A DNA stretch of 64,000 nt from an uncultured Anaeromusa sp. (GCF_963668665.1 NZ_OY764901.1:248001-312000), one strand, 5' to 3'; counted from the first letter of the stretch, positions 17,152-25,858 are shown. Made by a program: numbers and translations. Notes: a model not told the origin generated them from the sequence alone.

Positions 17152-18081
17152 CTATTGTGTTACAGCGCCCGGAGGCACCACGCCCACTAAAGATGTTTCG
17201 GTTTTAGTCTGTACGAACATTTGCGCCCCTACGGGAATCTTCAGATCGTCGCCATGAACAAAAGCGCCGCCAATCACGCCAACCGGCCCTAAGATAATCA
17301 TGCCCGCTACGGTAGCGCCAGCTGCTTTTGCATAGGACTTGGTTTCTTCTTTGGCCTTATCACCCAAGAAAATCGGCACCTTTATTACATCAATGGTCTC
17401 AATATCTTCATAATTAACCTCAATTTTTCCATCTCGGCCAAAGTTACTGGCACGCTCTACTTTGCTAATCTTACCCATGCCACGAGCTCCTTTGGCTACG
17501 GCCAAGATGCCATTAATATACACATCGTCTGCCGCTTGAAAATCCACCACGTCGCCTACGCGCGCCGTTTTACTATCCAGCGCCGTCAAAAAGCTGATTT
17601 TAATCAGAGAGTCTTTAGGCAAAGTAAGCGGAGCTGTCTGGGCTTTGCCGTCAGCATAGGCCATTGAAAGTAATTTAGCCACCCTGTCCTGGAATGCGCC
17701 AGGAACCGAATTGCCAGTTACCATCCGTTCCAGCCCTTCTATTCGGCTTTTAACAGGAACTGTACCATTCACTTGATGCTGCAGCGCCCACTCCACAGCA
17801 TTAACTTTTAAAATCAAAGAAGGAGCCGCTTCTGTCGAATGAAAAACAGAATTGTACAGGGAATCTACGCGTGGAATAATCGCTTCTTTCGTCACCTGAC
17901 CATTTACATCTTTTTCTAATTTTTGCACCCGTTCTAACAACGCGCCGGTTTGCTCACTTCCATAAAGCCCTTTATCAATCGAGTTAAGTTTGTCTACTAC
18001 TGTGGCTTCTTCCGCCAGCGCCACTCCACTGCTCATAGTAAAAACAAGCAAAGCCGCCAACATTATCATCCATCGTTTCAT
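17152..18081 (-). CDS. exported protein of unknown function
   Basis: 309 residues starting with a clear signal peptide (MLAALLVFTMSSGVALAEE). The first half has repeated short helical blocks with VDKLNSIDKGLYGSEQTG and LLERVQKLEKDV. The second half (from about residue 165) has SLIKISFLTALDSKTARVGD, resembling small beta domains in surface proteins, and a Gly-rich hydrophobic patch, AGATVAGMIILGPVGVIGGA, which could insert in or line a membrane. I do not recognise the family. It lies 22 bp after the gene at 18104, so the two are co-transcribed. Confidence 0.65.
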   Translation of the reverse strand: MKRWMIMLAALLVFTMSSGVALAEEATVVDKLNSIDKGLYGSEQTGALLERVQKLEKDVNGQVTKEAIIPRVDSLYNSVFHSTEAAPSLILKVNAVEWALQHQVNGTVPVKSRIEGLERMVTGNSVPGAFQDRVAKLLSMAYADGKAQTAPLTLPKDSLIKISFLTALDSKTARVGDVVDFQAADDVYINGILAVAKGARGMGKISKVERASNFGRDGKIEVNYEDIETIDVIKVPIFLGDKAKEETKSYAKAAGATVAGMIILGPVGVIGGAFVHGDDLKIPVGAQMFVQTKTETSLVGVVPPGAVTQ

Positions 18082-18103
18082 CTTCTATGTAGCCTCCTCA
18101 TCC

Positions 18104-18541
18104 TTAAATACGGACATCAATAGTTGCCGAAACGCCTACGCCTTGTACACGAGTAAAGTTAACCGGATTTTTACTGTCAATAGGCACCAGGGCTTTTACG
18201 CGAAACTGTCCGCCATTGAAATCGCTCTCCAATTGTAATACAGCTTTTGTCCGGTCCACTAGTTCCTGCGAGCCAGTTACCTGTACCGCCCCCACATAGC
18301 CGCCGCTGCCAAAAGTCAGTACAGGCACGACTTTGGTCGCAAATTCATTGCCCGCCTTGCTTTTAAACGTCAACGTATTAATGAAGCTATTCAGCGGTCC
18401 TGCAAAGCGATCCACCAAAAAGCCAATACCGCCTACTTTCAACACATCGCCTAAGCTAAAAGCTTGCGTAGCCGGCATAGCAATCCCAGTTGCTAAAGCT
18501 CCTGCTAAAACAGCTGCTATTAGTTGTTTTTTCCCTGCCAT
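18104..18541 (-). CDS. small exported protein of unknown function
   Basis: 145 residues from the ATG at 18541, chosen because AAAGGAGG lies at ideal distance; a frame opening at 18607 would add 22 residues with no signal. The signal peptide is LIAAVLAGALATGIAMPATQA. The mature part holds a Gly/Phe-rich amphipathic stretch (GDVLKVGGIGFLVDRFAG) and beta-like strands. No known family recognised. Probably works with the following exported protein at 17152. Confidence 0.65.
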   Translation of the reverse strand: MAGKKQLIAAVLAGALATGIAMPATQAFSLGDVLKVGGIGFLVDRFAGPLNSFINTLTFKSKAGNEFATKVVPVLTFGSGGYVGAVQVTGSQELVDRTKAVLQLESDFNGGQFRVKALVPIDSKNPVNFTRVQGVGVSATIDVRI

Positions 18542-18669
18542 AAATTTTCCTCCTTTTCCCTCTGCCTGCATCAATGTCCAGTGCACATAGGAATATAGGT
18601 TCGACAAAGGCCGGTTCTTTCCTGCTTGTTCACAAAACTGTCAGAAACAGAGTGACGAAGAACGAGGAG

Positions 18670-18797
18670 TGAACAAGAGAACCAGAGTCACGAGAGGGTT
18701 CGTAAGAGGGTTACGTTATATACATTAACAGGAATACAAAAAACCATATTATACCTCTCCTGCGTGCCCTCCGATTCTCATCGCGACTCTTGTTCAA
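18670..18797. repeat. intergenic inverted repeat, AACAAGAG type (locus 6)
   Basis: Left arm GAACAAGAGAACCAGAGTC (from 18670), right arm ending GCGACTCTTGTTCAA (18797). As at locus 3, the right arm has the swapped block order. It fills the gap between the porin terminator and the exported-protein pair. Confidence 0.8.
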
Positions 18798-18821
18798 TTT
18801 CCGTTCTCGTCTGGTTTTGCA

Positions 18822-18852
18822 TAAAAAAAGAGACCCTACAATGCAGGGCCCC
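18822..18852 (-). terminator. intrinsic terminator of the porin gene
   Basis: On the minus strand GGCCCT-GCATTGT-AGGGTC is followed by TCTTTTTTTATG. It begins about 18 bases after the stop codon. Confidence 0.7.
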
Positions 18853-18869
18853 GCAGATATTGAAATAAA

Positions 18870-19811
18870 TTAGAACTGATACGAAACGGTCGTACGGAAC
18901 TGTTTAGACTTCACGGAGCTGTTGTCCACTTGTTCAATGTCTTTGAAGAAGAGCTTCAAGGTCGTTTTGTCGTCCAGCTTATGATTTAAGCCGTAATAGA
19001 AGCCTTTCATATTTGCATCGAAGTCAGTCCAACCGCCCATATCTCCGTTATTCTCTACACGATAGTAGGTGGCAAACGCCGAGGTTTTTTTGTCAAACGC
19101 GTAGCTCACACCAAGATCGTAGGCTTTATTGGCATCGCTAGCGCTGGACTTGGCATATTCTGCGGTAAAGTTAGCTTTACCCAGTTCATATCCAGTATTA
19201 ACAGCCCAATAATTCAGGTCCTGAGCCGCATCATAGCGAGCTAAGGTTGCGCCCACAGTCCAGGCTTTAGCCGGCTTATAGGAAGCCGAAACTGCATAAG
19301 CCTTGTTACTCGGGCCGTAGACTTCACGCAACGCCGTTACCGAAATATCCGTTACACCGGATTTAGTTTTGATGGATACGCCATCAGCCATGATATCGCG
19401 ACCGACATAACCCTCTGTGCTGTACAACAACGCCGTACCGCCAATAGTACCGCCTTGGCGGCCCACTTTATAACTAGTACCTGCATTATTATACAAGAAA
19501 CCAAACTGATCCACTTCATTCATGTACTTAGTATCTGCACCGTAAGCGCCTGCACCAATGCGGAAATCATTACGGAAACCAGCAGTGGTAAGCGCTTGTG
19601 CCGCAAAGCGGCCATAAACATCCAGGTTTTTAGCTACATTGGTTTTTGCATTCAAAGTAAAGGTGATTTTGCTGCCATCCTGTTTGGTAGCATTATCATG
19701 GCTGTATTGCGCTTCGATTTGTCCATTAAATTCCACCGGTGCGGCCAAAGCAGCTGTAGCAGGCATGGCGATCATGGCAGCAATAGCAGCCATCAAGAGT
19801 TTCTTTTTCAT
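18870..19811 (-). CDS. outer-membrane porin without SLH domain
   Basis: About 313 residues. Signal peptide (LLMAAIAAMIAMPATAALAA), then beta-strands of alternating polar and aromatic residues to a C-terminal VSYQF, the Phe end expected for BamA recognition. Segments such as DVYGRFAAQAL, YKVGRQGGTIGGTALLY and TTLKLFFKDIEQVD resemble general porins. It lacks the SLH anchor of its neighbour OmpM. The ATG at 19811 follows AGAAGGAG. It has its own promoter and terminator. Confidence 0.82.
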   Translation of the reverse strand: MKKKLLMAAIAAMIAMPATAALAAPVEFNGQIEAQYSHDNATKQDGSKITFTLNAKTNVAKNLDVYGRFAAQALTTAGFRNDFRIGAGAYGADTKYMNEVDQFGFLYNNAGTSYKVGRQGGTIGGTALLYSTEGYVGRDIMADGVSIKTKSGVTDISVTALREVYGPSNKAYAVSASYKPAKAWTVGATLARYDAAQDLNYWAVNTGYELGKANFTAEYAKSSASDANKAYDLGVSYAFDKKTSAFATYYRVENNGDMGGWTDFDANMKGFYYGLNHKLDDKTTLKLFFKDIEQVDNSSVKSKQFRTTVSYQF

Positions 19812-19877
19812 CGTATCTTCTCCTTCTATGTACCTTATTTTACGCTGCCCTGCATTCATGGCCTAAAAACTATCAAA

Positions 19878-19895
19878 ATAAGTGTCCACGTTTCC
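19878..19895 (-). promoter_or_regulatory. leader motif shared with ompM
   Basis: GGAAACGTGGACACTTAT on the minus strand lies 66 bases before the porin start. The ompM leader has GGAAACGTGGATACTCAT at 21398-21415, 16 of 18 identical and at similar distance from its start. Confidence 0.5.
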
Positions 19896-19943
19896 TTATT
19901 CTTTCATTTTTCAGCACTTTACTACAAAACAGTCGCAAATGGA

Positions 19944-19972
19944 ATTTTAACATGTTCTTGAAAAAAAGTAAA
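19944..19972 (-). promoter_or_regulatory. predicted promoter of the porin gene
   Basis: TTTACT, 17 bp, TAAAAT on the minus strand, starting within the T-run of the ompM terminator. The -35 hexamer equals that of ompM. Confidence 0.5.
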
Positions 19973-20006
19973 TAAAAAAAGAAGCCCTGCATTAGCAGGG
20001 CTTCTT
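19972..20006 (-). terminator. strong intrinsic terminator of ompM
   Basis: A 12-bp stem AAGAAGCCCTGC/GCAGGGCTTCTT with a 4-base loop is followed on the minus strand by a run of T (19972-19980). It lies about 18 bases after the stop codon. Confidence 0.9.
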
Positions 20007-20023
20007 TGCCGCAATTCTTCGAT

Positions 20024-21325
20024 TTAGAAGAAGAATTCAACCTGGGCACGGTACATTTTGTCTTTAACATCAGTAGCGGTCGTACCTTTGTAATCAGCAT
20101 ACATGGTACGGAACTTGATGTTTTTAGCAGGTACATAGGAACCATCAATGTACCAGCCTTTAAGACCATCATAACCAACAGTGGAGTTACCCACTCTGGA
20201 AGTGTAAGCGCCGGAATCATAGGTAGAATTCAGGCCGGTTTTCCAGTAACCAACAGCAACCTGCCAGGTACCAGCTTTCTGCAGATCAATTGCTTTGTAC
20301 TGCAGATCTACTTTGTAGCCGCTAGCATCTTCATCAGCATTGCTCTTGCTGTAAATACCGGTCAATTTCCAGTCAGGAGTAAACTTGTAAGCAGCGCCAA
20401 CTTCATAGAGATTGATGCTGTTCTTACCGGTACCGCTGGTACCGCCATTCATCATTACCTGACCGTTTTCGTTACGGCTCTTGATCTGGTTGTAGCTACC
20501 GAACATGTTGAAGTTCTTGTTAGCAGCCCAGTTCAGTTCAGTACCCAAGACACGGTCTTTATTGACAGTGCTCAGTTCGTTGTAATGAAGATTGCCGTAG
20601 TAAACAGTAGCTTTCAATTGGTTACCAAAACCAAATTTCACGCCGTCAATGGAATCCTCATCAAAAATCAGGTCGCCAGCGGAAGTCTGCATCCAACGGC
20701 CCAGGGTCATATCGGTCTGGCCCAGTTTGCCTTTAGCATACATTTCGGGCATCGTTACTTTGGTATCGTTGGTACCAGTGGTACCAGCATCGCCATTCGA
20801 GAAGTCAGTAGTACCTTGGAACATCGCACGAACGTTCCAAGAATCATTTACTTCGGCGGTAGCGCCCAAGCGATAACGAGCTTGTTCAACTTTAGAGCTG
20901 GAAACAAGACCATTAGTTCCCGAAACAGCGTCATTGATGTAGCGAACACGCAGGTTGCCATCAAAGCGCAGATTGTCGGATTTTTTCTCCAACTTGGCAA
21001 CGCGAACACCGAGGTTTTCGATCTCAGCGCTGAACTCGGTAGCCAGCTTGTCGATGGTAGCTTTGGTTTCAGCATCGGCTTTATCGCTACGAGCCATAGC
21101 TTTAGCAACGATCTGAGCCATTTCATAACGGGTCATGGTACGGTCGCCACGGAAGGTGCCGTCGCCATAGCCGTCAACAATACCAGCTTTAGCCAGTTTG
21201 TTTACAGCATCATAGGCCCAGTGTTTCGCCGGAACATCGACGAAAGGATTGGCAGCTGCAAAGGCGGTAGCGCCGATGCCGAGGCCGAACATGAGAGCGA
21301 GAGCAGTTACAAGACGTTTTTTCAT
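20024..21325 (-). CDS. ompM: OmpM-type porin with SLH domain, outer-membrane tether
   Basis: 433 residues from the ATG at 21325, chosen for its AGGAGG. Order: signal peptide (ALALMFGLGIGATAFAAA), one SLH domain (about residues 26-85; FVDVPAKHWAYDAVNKLAK, DGTFRGDRTMTRYEMAQIV), a coiled coil (ATIDKLATEFSAEIENLGV), then a beta-barrel ending VEFFF. In Negativicutes, OmpM links the outer membrane to modified peptidoglycan through SLH and serves as a porin. Strong terminator, long leader and a good promoter fit a highly expressed gene. Confidence 0.93.
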   Translation of the reverse strand: MKKRLVTALALMFGLGIGATAFAAANPFVDVPAKHWAYDAVNKLAKAGIVDGYGDGTFRGDRTMTRYEMAQIVAKAMARSDKADAETKATIDKLATEFSAEIENLGVRVAKLEKKSDNLRFDGNLRVRYINDAVSGTNGLVSSSKVEQARYRLGATAEVNDSWNVRAMFQGTTDFSNGDAGTTGTNDTKVTMPEMYAKGKLGQTDMTLGRWMQTSAGDLIFDEDSIDGVKFGFGNQLKATVYYGNLHYNELSTVNKDRVLGTELNWAANKNFNMFGSYNQIKSRNENGQVMMNGGTSGTGKNSINLYEVGAAYKFTPDWKLTGIYSKSNADEDASGYKVDLQYKAIDLQKAGTWQVAVGYWKTGLNSTYDSGAYTSRVGNSTVGYDGLKGWYIDGSYVPAKNIKFRTMYADYKGTTATDVKDKMYRAQVEFFF

Positions 21326-21397
21326 GTGTTCATTCCTCCTAAGAATTTTGTATTTGCGCACAGACAAATACATAAACTCAGTCGGAGAAAGCAGCTC

Positions 21398-21415
21398 ATG
21401 AGTATCCACGTTTCC
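21398..21415 (-). promoter_or_regulatory. leader motif shared with the second porin
   Basis: GGAAACGTGGATACTCAT on the minus strand, 72 bases before the ompM ATG; see the counterpart at 19878-19895. Confidence 0.5.
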
Positions 21416-21536
21416 TCAATAGCCTTTTTCTACTTCCAAGTAAATATGTACTCATCCGGTCACGCCTAATTAATTTCGCTCTTGGATTCAAAACTCCTGC
21501 AAAACCGAAAAACTTTTTTCAAATATTTTTCAGTCT

Positions 21537-21593
21537 TTGACCGGGCGGTCCAAGAACTAGATGTAGTGTACCATAATAAAAAAGAAAAGTAAA
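21537..21593 (-). promoter_or_regulatory. ompM promoter and start of a long leader
   Basis: TTTACT (21588-21593), 17 bp, TACACT (21565-21570). The leader is about 230 bases long and begins near a hairpin, TTGGACCGCCCGGTCAA (21537-21553). No gene lies in the leader. Confidence 0.65.
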
Positions 21594-21614
21594 GAACGAG
21601 TACGGAGTACGTTG

Positions 21615-21709
21615 TTTTAACAGGAGTAAAGGGAGTAGAGTGAGGGTACGTGAGAGAATAAAAATACCGTGTTTCGAGCCCTCCCTGTACTCACTCTACT
21701 CTTGTTCAA
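21615..21709. repeat. intergenic inverted repeat, AGTAGAG type (locus 7)
   Basis: Left arm TTTTAACAGGAGTAAAGGG (21615-21650), right arm CTCACTCTACTCTTGTTCAA (21675-21709). The right arm supplies the stop codon of the gene at 21706. Confidence 0.8.
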
Positions 21710-22107
21710 TTTTCGTTCTTCTGGTACTTCCAGGCCAGGAGGACGGCCACGTAGTCGTCTACCGGTACAGGCGGAGTTTGCATAGTGGTAGGCAGTAAGC
21801 GCCGCCAGCCTTGGGGAGGCTGTTGCTGCCAGTACAATTTGCGTGCTTGCTCTGTTGTATGCTTTTCATCCACGACGAGAAATTGCACCTTATGCTGCGC
21901 TGCCAGTTCTTGCAGCATAGCTGCTTGCGCCGCCGAACCAGTGCCGTCGCCGCAAAGGAGGACTTGAATCCTGCCGTCAGCCAAAATTGAGGCTATTTCT
22001 TCTTGCAATGCCGGGGTCGGCACAACGAGCCGCTTCTCGATAGAGCCATCTAAAGCCACTACGGCTACGCCGCATTTCTCCCTCCCCGGATCCACTGCTG
22101 CAATCAT
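21706..22107 (-). CDS. YqgF/RuvX-like RNase H-fold protein
   Basis: 133 residues from the ATG at 22107 (AGGAGG upstream). AAVDPGREKCGVAVV gives the first acidic residue of the RNase H/RuvC fold, a mid-protein VLLCGDGTGS block follows, and VVDEKHTTEQARKLYW and VDDYVAVLLAWKY give the later acidic residues. The arrangement resembles YqgF/RuvX resolvase-like proteins, but it is not clearly the rRNA-processing enzyme. It precedes a DUF3084 gene only across a repeat. Confidence 0.65.
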   Translation of the reverse strand: MIAAVDPGREKCGVAVVALDGSIEKRLVVPTPALQEEIASILADGRIQVLLCGDGTGSAAQAAMLQELAAQHKVQFLVVDEKHTTEQARKLYWQQQPPQGWRRLLPTTMQTPPVPVDDYVAVLLAWKYQKNEN

Positions 22108-22139
22108 CGTTACTCCTCCTGTAAAAGGCAAAAACAAAT

Positions 22140-22242
22140 ATTAAACAGGAGTAGAGGGAGTAAATGGAGGGTATGAGAGAGAAATAAAAAATAATACAAT
22201 TCTCCCGCGAGCCCTCACTCTACTCCCTCTACTCTTTGTTTA
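22140..22242. repeat. intergenic inverted repeat, AGTAGAG type (locus 8)
   Basis: Left arm TTAAACAGGAGTAGAGGGAG (22140-22174), right arm CTACTCCCTCTACTCTTTG (22209-22242), around an AT-rich loop. It lies just downstream of the DUF3084 gene. Confidence 0.8.
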
Positions 22243-22271
22243 TATATCTCGTCCTCTTCTTCTCTATCGTT

Positions 22272-23480
22272 TTACTTTATAGCCCGGACACGGAGTTCAA
22301 TACGCACGGGGCCTGCAGTATGCACATCTTCTATAGTAACCGCCGAAAGCTCCACGCGTCCGCCGAGGCGGCTCATTTTAGCCGCCGTTTCGTACAGCTG
22401 ATTGGCTGGCAACGAGCCTACCATGCCTGAAATCGGGTCCGGCAGCACTCCTTGGCGCACGGAAAGAGCATTAACTTGTTTCAAAAAGAGAATAATGGCC
22501 CCTTCATTGGCCCCGGAGTCCTCTGCGATCGCCTGCATTTCTTCTTGCAAAAGAGTCGTACCTTTAGCGAAGACAAGCTGATTTGAGTACAATTGCAACG
22601 CCCCGAATACGGGCTCCCCGTAAACCGTATTTCCTGCCGCCACTACGCGCAGAATGCGCGGCGAGTCGACTTTTCGTATTTCATCAATCGTCGTATCAAA
22701 CTCACGCTGGCTTATCACGAGTAAGCCCAGGTCTTTATCAATATTCAAGCGCTGCAAAAGCTGCGCATTGGTTTCACGCAAAAAAGCTTCCAATTCTTGA
22801 CGCAGTTGTTCCTGCGATTCGCGAGGATCAACCGACCGCGAAGCCAGCACCTCTCCTGCCTGGAAGACAATAGCCCCTTCGCGAACTACGCGAATGCCGG
22901 TTTGCAATTTGGCGGCAATTTCTTGCAGTTCTTCCAAGTTAGTTTCCAATTTCCCTTTATTACGATTCAACTCTTGGATTTTTTCTTCCAAGTCTTGCTG
23001 CTGCGCCTGAAGGCGGTTTACTTCTCCCTGCGAGGCAGCTAAAGCGTCCACGGCCCGATCTTTTTCGGCCACAGCCTGCTGCAGCTCTTGTCGTACCGCC
23101 GCTAAGCGTTGGTTCATTTTTTCTACTTGATCACTAACTGCAGCAAACTCGGCAGTTTTCTCGGCCAAACTGACTTTTGCCTTGTCGTAAGCTTCCTGAC
23201 TAAGCTTCGCTTCATTCTGCAGCTCCACCATTTGTGCTTTCAGTTTTTCCATGCCAAAAAGCGCCGTGCGCACATCCTGTGACACAGCCGTCAAAATACC
23301 AAAGGTAGCGGTAACAATCAAAATCCCGGTGACAATCGTTACTACTGTGGAAGTATGCTTGGGACGCAAACCGAACAAGGTCAGCTTCTTCTTACCGACC
23401 TTCGACCCTAGGCGATCTCCGATAAAAGCAATGGCTCCGCCCATTAAAATCAGCACTAAAATCAAAATAATACCGTCCAT
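22272..23480 (-). CDS. DUF3084 membrane protein with long coiled coil
   Basis: 402 residues. Two hydrophobic segments near the N-terminus (about 3-23 and 45-68) flank GDRLGSKVGKKKLTLFGLRP, the signature of DUF3084. A long coiled coil follows (about 78-195, many Gln/Glu heptads), then a mixed alpha/beta C-terminal domain. Function unknown. It sits directly downstream of the LPS transport genes, so an envelope role is an inference from position. Confidence 0.78.
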   Translation of the reverse strand: MDGIILILVLILMGGAIAFIGDRLGSKVGKKKLTLFGLRPKHTSTVVTIVTGILIVTATFGILTAVSQDVRTALFGMEKLKAQMVELQNEAKLSQEAYDKAKVSLAEKTAEFAAVSDQVEKMNQRLAAVRQELQQAVAEKDRAVDALAASQGEVNRLQAQQQDLEEKIQELNRNKGKLETNLEELQEIAAKLQTGIRVVREGAIVFQAGEVLASRSVDPRESQEQLRQELEAFLRETNAQLLQRLNIDKDLGLLVISQREFDTTIDEIRKVDSPRILRVVAAGNTVYGEPVFGALQLYSNQLVFAKGTTLLQEEMQAIAEDSGANEGAIILFLKQVNALSVRQGVLPDPISGMVGSLPANQLYETAAKMSRLGGRVELSAVTIEDVHTAGPVRIELRVRAIK

Positions 23481-23510
23481 AAGGCGAGCCCCTTCCTTAG
23501 AAAATTTAAT

Positions 23511-23695
23511 AATGAACAGGAGTAAAGGGAGTAATCAGAGGGTACGAATGAGGGTATCGATTATTATTTCAAAACAAAAATAACAAAAACTCTCCCGTAG
23601 CCCTCACTTTAAGCAGTAGACGTCGGTTGCTATGCCATCCATGGCGCAACCGACCCTAGGCGGGTCCAGCGCCGTCGCCGGTTCTCTTGTTCAAT
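23511..23695. repeat. chimeric intergenic repeat with embedded palindrome (locus 9)
   Basis: The left arm is of the AGTAAAGGGAG type (23511-23546). The right side starts CGTAGCCCTCACTTT (23596) but ends as the other type, CCGGTTCTCTTGTTCAAT (to 23695). Between them lies a 59-bp element (23622-23680) that begins GTCGGTTG and holds a GTCGGTTG/CAACCGAC stem; an inverted copy is at 46028-46085. Confidence 0.7.
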
Positions 23696-23706
23696 CCTGT
23701 TGATAT

Positions 23707-24795
23707 TTACCTGGATTTACGCCAGATGAGCCACGCACCAGCAAGGATGCCGACAAGATTGGGAATCCACGCCGCCAGTATAGCTGGAATAGCACCGCCT
23801 TGTCCCAACGCGGTAGTAATGGTCATGATAGTATAGTAGATAAAAATGACGACAATGCTGATGCCCAAGCCGATGGAGGAACTGGAGCGATGCGGGGCCA
23901 AGCCCAAGGGAGTGCCGATCAAAGCAAAGACAAAGGAAGCCAAGGGAATCGTAAAGCGTTGGTGCAGCTCCACCTCATAGGTCCCTGTCTTCACGTATTC
24001 TCTCTTCAAAGCATTAATATGCAGCTTTAGTTCTCGAATGGTCATTTCCGCTGGTTCTTTTTGCTCCCTTGAAATATCCTTGGGGGCTTTATCGATTGGT
24101 AAAAGTTGCTTATCAAAACGAATCGTTCGATTCAAACCGCCGTCCGGCGTTAAATCGTGAATAACGCCATGCTCCATTTCCCAACGGCCTTCATTCCAAA
24201 CAGCTTTTTCAGCGTTTTGAATGCGAACCACTTGATCATTTTCAAATTCTTGTACGGTAACAGCATTCATACTGCTTGTTTCTTCATCAAATTTACGGGC
24301 ATAGGTCAAGCGGGTAATTTTCCCCTGCTCGATATCTTTAATGATAACATGATCTTGCGCCTTGGGTTTGGTATTCTTTTCGATTTCATTCTGCACAGTA
24401 TACCGATACGCTTCGTTGGCCGCCGGTACCACTTTTTCATTAAAAGCTACTGCAAAGACGCTGACAAAAAAAGCGACAATAAACACAGGCGCTGCCAATC
24501 TGGCAAAGCTAATGCCGCCAGATTTCATTGCCGTCAATTCGCTGGATGCCGACAGCCGTCCAAAAGCCAGCAACGCCGCCAACAGCATGGACATGGGAAA
24601 GGTCAAAACAATAATACTAGGCAAGCTATAAATAAACAGCTTTATTACACTCGGCAAGCTGGCGCCGTATTTAGTTACATATTGAGCAATACGAAACAGC
24701 GTGCTTGTGCCGATAAAAATACTGGAAAACGAGCAAACGCCGAATACAAAAGGGCCTAATAATTCCTTCAGAATGTATTTATCTAAAATGCGCAT
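23707..24795 (-). CDS. lptF: LptF/LptG-family LPS export permease
   Basis: 362 residues. Six predicted membrane helices, three at each end, flank a soluble jellyroll region (about residues 130-265), the YjgP/YjgQ layout. Conserved starts: ILDKYILKELLGPF and TFPMSMLLAALLAFGRLS. It works with LptB to extract LPS from the inner membrane and pass it to LptC. Only one such gene is visible, where E. coli has two, so it may act as a homodimer unless a second lies elsewhere. The symbol could equally be lptG. Confidence 0.88.
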   Translation of the reverse strand: MRILDKYILKELLGPFVFGVCSFSSIFIGTSTLFRIAQYVTKYGASLPSVIKLFIYSLPSIIVLTFPMSMLLAALLAFGRLSASSELTAMKSGGISFARLAAPVFIVAFFVSVFAVAFNEKVVPAANEAYRYTVQNEIEKNTKPKAQDHVIIKDIEQGKITRLTYARKFDEETSSMNAVTVQEFENDQVVRIQNAEKAVWNEGRWEMEHGVIHDLTPDGGLNRTIRFDKQLLPIDKAPKDISREQKEPAEMTIRELKLHINALKREYVKTGTYEVELHQRFTIPLASFVFALIGTPLGLAPHRSSSSIGLGISIVVIFIYYTIMTITTALGQGGAIPAILAAWIPNLVGILAGAWLIWRKSR

Positions 24796-24885
24796 CCAGA
24801 CAATCTCTCCTCATTCATGAGCCGTTGTTGAATGGGTAACGCATGCAAGGTTCGGCTCTTAGAAATATGCTTATAAAAGGGCTCA

Positions 24886-25605
24886 TTACAAACTGAAATT
24901 TTCACCCAAATAAAATTTGCGGGCTATATCGCTATTGGCGATGGTTTCACGGTCACCGTCAATTAAAATTCGACCATTATTCAAAATATAAGCTCGATCG
25001 ACAATGCTAAGGGTTTCCCGCACATTATGATCGGTAATTAAAATGCCAATGCCTCGTTCTTTAAGATAGCTGATAATTTCCTGAATATCCGCCACAGCAA
25101 TAGGGTCAACACCAGCAAAAGGTTCATCCAAGAGAATAAACTTGGGCTCTGTCGCTAAGGCCCGGGCAATCTCCACCCGGCGTCGTTCGCCTCCAGAAAG
25201 CTGCGACCCTAGGCGATCACGCACATGCTCTACATGAAATTCCTTCAGCAAGCTTTCTAGTTTTTCTTTGCGTTCCGACGCAGTAAGAGGGGTAACTTCC
25301 AAAATAGCCATTAAATTGTCTTCTACCGAAAGCTTGCGAAAAATGGAAGCTTCTTGCGGCAAATATCCCAGACCATAGCTGGAACGAACATGCATAGGCA
25401 GTTTCGCCACATCTTCGCCGTCGATCACGACACTGCCCTGATCCGGTTTCTCCAAGCCAACAATCATATAAAACGTGGTGGTTTTCCCGGCGCCGTTGGG
25501 TCCCAGCAATCCCACTATCGATCCCTGGTCTACCCGAATGCTGACGCCATCCACCACAGCGCGTCCCTTATAGCTTTTTACCAAATTATTGGCTTGGATA
25601 TACAT
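24886..25605 (-). CDS. lptB: LPS export ABC transporter ATPase LptB
   Basis: 239 residues. Walker [10 protein letters not shown], signature [15 protein letters not shown], Walker [14 protein letters not shown] and switch His in [11 protein letters not shown] are all present. It powers LptB-F/G extraction of LPS. GAGAGG precedes the ATG. The 90-bp gap to the permease gene holds no repeat arm. Confidence 0.95.
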   Translation of the reverse strand: MYIQANNLVKSYKGRAVVDGVSIRVDQGSIVGLLGPNGAGKTTTFYMIVGLEKPDQGSVVIDGEDVAKLPMHVRSSYGLGYLPQEASIFRKLSVEDNLMAILEVTPLTASERKEKLESLLKEFHVEHVRDRLGSQLSGGERRRVEIARALATEPKFILLDEPFAGVDPIAVADIQEIISYLKERGIGILITDHNVRETLSIVDRAYILNNGRILIDGDRETIANSDIARKFYLGENFSL

Positions 25606-25644
25606 GCAGAAGCCTCTCTTTCAATGGATAAGAATTAAATAGGA

Positions 25645-25846
25645 TTGAACAAGAGAACCAGAGTGACCGGAGGGTACATATGAGGGTTACGGGGTACGAG
25701 TTTTTAACAGAAGTCTAGGGGAGGGTTCGTTGGAGATAAGAACGGAAATTCAAACAGGAGAATCGGAGGGCACGACAGAGAAAAACTTCCTTTAAATTAA
25801 TAATTTCTCATTCGAGCCCTCACGCGACTCCGATTCTCTTGTTCAA
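25645..25846. repeat. three left arms and one right arm (locus 10)
   Basis: Left arms begin at 25645 (TTGAACAAGAGAACCAGAG), 25701 (TTTTTAACAGAAGTC) and 25751 (CAAACAGGAGAATCGGAGGG). A single right arm, ending GACTCCGATTCTCTTGTTCAA, occupies 25813-25846. No gene is visible in this gap between lptA and lptB. Confidence 0.72.
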
Positions 25847-25858
25847 CAGCCGCTCTCG

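Noticed and set aside
20006..21469. 487-codon open frame on the plus strand opposite ompM
   Set aside because: It is an exact antisense shadow of ompM, whose protein has clear signal peptide, SLH and barrel features; the plus-strand frame has no ribosome site or known domain.
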